NCBI GenBank assembly: GCA_029880105.1
Contig: JAOUPA010000104.1
Location: 1-6,600 of the forward strand
From: Gammaproteobacteria bacterium
GTDB taxonomy: Bacteria; Pseudomonadota; Gammaproteobacteria; SZUA-229
Reading direction: 5' to 3'
DNA length: 6,600 nucleotides
Position 1 is the first letter of the stretch. Every line of letters begins with the position of its first letter. The notes under the pieces are model-generated. The model ran no database searches. It was not told where the DNA came from and was given only the letters and a program-made list of their open reading frames with translations. Shown piece after piece: positions 5,675 to 6,600 of this stretch. Position numbers and translations under genes: made by a program.

Positions 5675-5696
5675 ATTTGATTAACTTAATCACTTA

Positions 5697-6600
5697 TCAA
5701 GTTCTGATGTGGCCGTCACCGAGCACGATATACTTCTGACTGGTCAGCCCTTCCAGGCCCACCGGGCCACGCGCATGTAGCTTGTCGGTGCTGATACCGA
5801 TCTCGGCACCAAGGCCATACTCAAAGCCATCGGCAAAACGCGTCGAGGCATTGACCATCACCGAGCTGGAATCGACCTCGCGCAGGAAGCGGCGGGCCAG
5901 CGTATAGTTCTCGGTAATGATCGATTCGGTATGTTGCGAGCTGTGCGTATTGATGTGCTCAATCGCCATATCAATTCCATCAACCACGCGAATTGAAAGA
6001 ATCGGTGCCAGGTATTCGGTATCCCAGTCTTCGTCAGTCGCCGCAATCACGCCATCGACGAGCGCGCGGGTCTTTTCACAACCACGCAGTTCGACGCCCT
6101 TCGCCTTGTATTCATCACAAAGTTTTGGCAAGACATCAGCCGCAACCTTTTCTGAAACCAGTAGTGTCTCCATAGTGTTGCAGGTACCGTAACGTTGTGT
6201 TTTGGCATTGAGCGCAACCTTGATGGCTTTATCCAGGTCAGCATCGGCATCAATATAAACATGGCAGATGCCATCAAGATGTTTGATCACGGGCACGGAT
6301 GATTCATTAGCAATGCGTTCGATGAGGCTCTTGCCGCCGCGTGGAATAATGACATCGACATAGTCTTTCATGCGTAGCATCTCGCCAACGGCCTCACGGT
6401 CGGTGGTCTCAACCACCTGCACGACATCAGCCGACAGGCCCGCCTGTTCCAGGCCATAACGAATACACTCGGCAATCGCCTGGTTGGAGTGGAATGCCTC
6501 GGAGCCACCACGCAGGATACAGGCATTGCCCGACTTCAGGCACAGGCCAGCGGCATCGGCGGTAACGTTAGGCCGTGATTCATAAATAATTCCGATAACA
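5697..6600 (-). CDS. proA: Gamma-glutamyl phosphate reductase ProA, C-terminal part
   Basis: About 300 residues of ProA, compared with 417 for the full Escherichia coli protein; roughly the first 117 lie beyond the right edge. ProA reduces gamma-glutamyl phosphate with NADPH to glutamate-5-semialdehyde, the second step of proline synthesis. The open frame extends through the GTG at 6420-6422 to the window end. Upstream of that codon, VIGIIYESRPNV and GNACILRGGSEA are clear ProA sequence, so that codon is not the start. The catalytic Cys is in YGTCNTMETLLV (codon 6180-6182). STRFADG and KLHARGPVGLEGLTS mark the conserved C-terminus, which ends in HIRT. The gene converges on the long propeller gene. 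In Pseudomonas it is followed directly by nadD on the same strand; here about 3.8 kb intervenes. Confidence 0.97.
   Translation of the reverse strand, partial: VIGIIYESRPNVTADAAGLCLKSGNACILRGGSEAFHSNQAIAECIRYGLEQAGLSADVVQVVETTDREAVGEMLRMKDYVDVIIPRGGKSLIERIANESSVPVIKHLDGICHVYIDADADLDKAIKVALNAKTQRYGTCNTMETLLVSEKVAADVLPKLCDEYKAKGVELRGCEKTRALVDGVIAATDEDWDTEYLAPILSIRVVDGIDMAIEHINTHSSQHTESIITENYTLARRFLREVDSSSVMVNASTRFADGFEYGLGAEIGISTDKLHARGPVGLEGLTSQKYIVLGDGHIRT

Noticed and set aside
1869..5696. Insertion sequence, integron cassette or prophage carrying the long gene
   Set aside because: No transposase, integrase, tRNA, attachment-like repeat or terminal inverted repeat was seen at either edge of the interval.

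Overview
The window looks like the chromosome of a gammaproteobacterium. The evidence is the gene set proA, nadD, rsfS, rlmH and htpG, with typical gammaproteobacterial protein sequences and an RpoH-type heat-shock promoter in front of htpG. No deeper placement is possible from this stretch.

Layout from left to right. The 5' end of htpG (minus strand, running off the left edge) lies at 1-298. A 113-bp spacer follows, with a sigma-32-like promoter and a small U-rich hairpin. Next is a tight minus-strand operon, transcribed right to left: nadD (NAD biosynthesis, TTG start), rsfS (ribosomal silencing factor) and rlmH (23S rRNA methyltransferase). nadD and rsfS overlap by ATGA, and rsfS and rlmH are 3 nt apart. 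A 159-bp A/T-rich divergent spacer (1869-2027) holds a good nadD promoter and a perfect 9+9 palindrome. A single very long plus-strand gene (2028-5624) fills the middle. It converges on proA (minus strand, running off the right edge), and the two share a perfect 12-bp bidirectional terminator at 5647-5674.

The long gene encodes a 1198-residue protein, predicted to be exported. Its tryptophans show the fold: there are exactly 21, spaced about 44 residues apart, in three sets of seven. Each set opens with one Trp outside an Asp-box, followed by six Trp inside Asp-boxes (S-x-D/N-x-G-x-x-W), and ends in an aromatic-Lys-Tyr strand. I read this as three consecutive seven-bladed beta-propellers, each closed by its own N-terminal strand. 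An Ig-like module, a thrombospondin-type-3-like Ca-binding stretch and two dockerin-like Ca loops follow. The ligand and function are not visible.

In Pseudomonas, proA sits directly upstream of nadD-rsfS-rlmH on the same strand. Here the long gene, in the opposite orientation and with lower G+C, lies between them. This suggests an accessory surface or secreted protein placed into a conserved housekeeping cluster, leaving nadD with its own promoter. No transposase, integrase or flanking repeats were seen.
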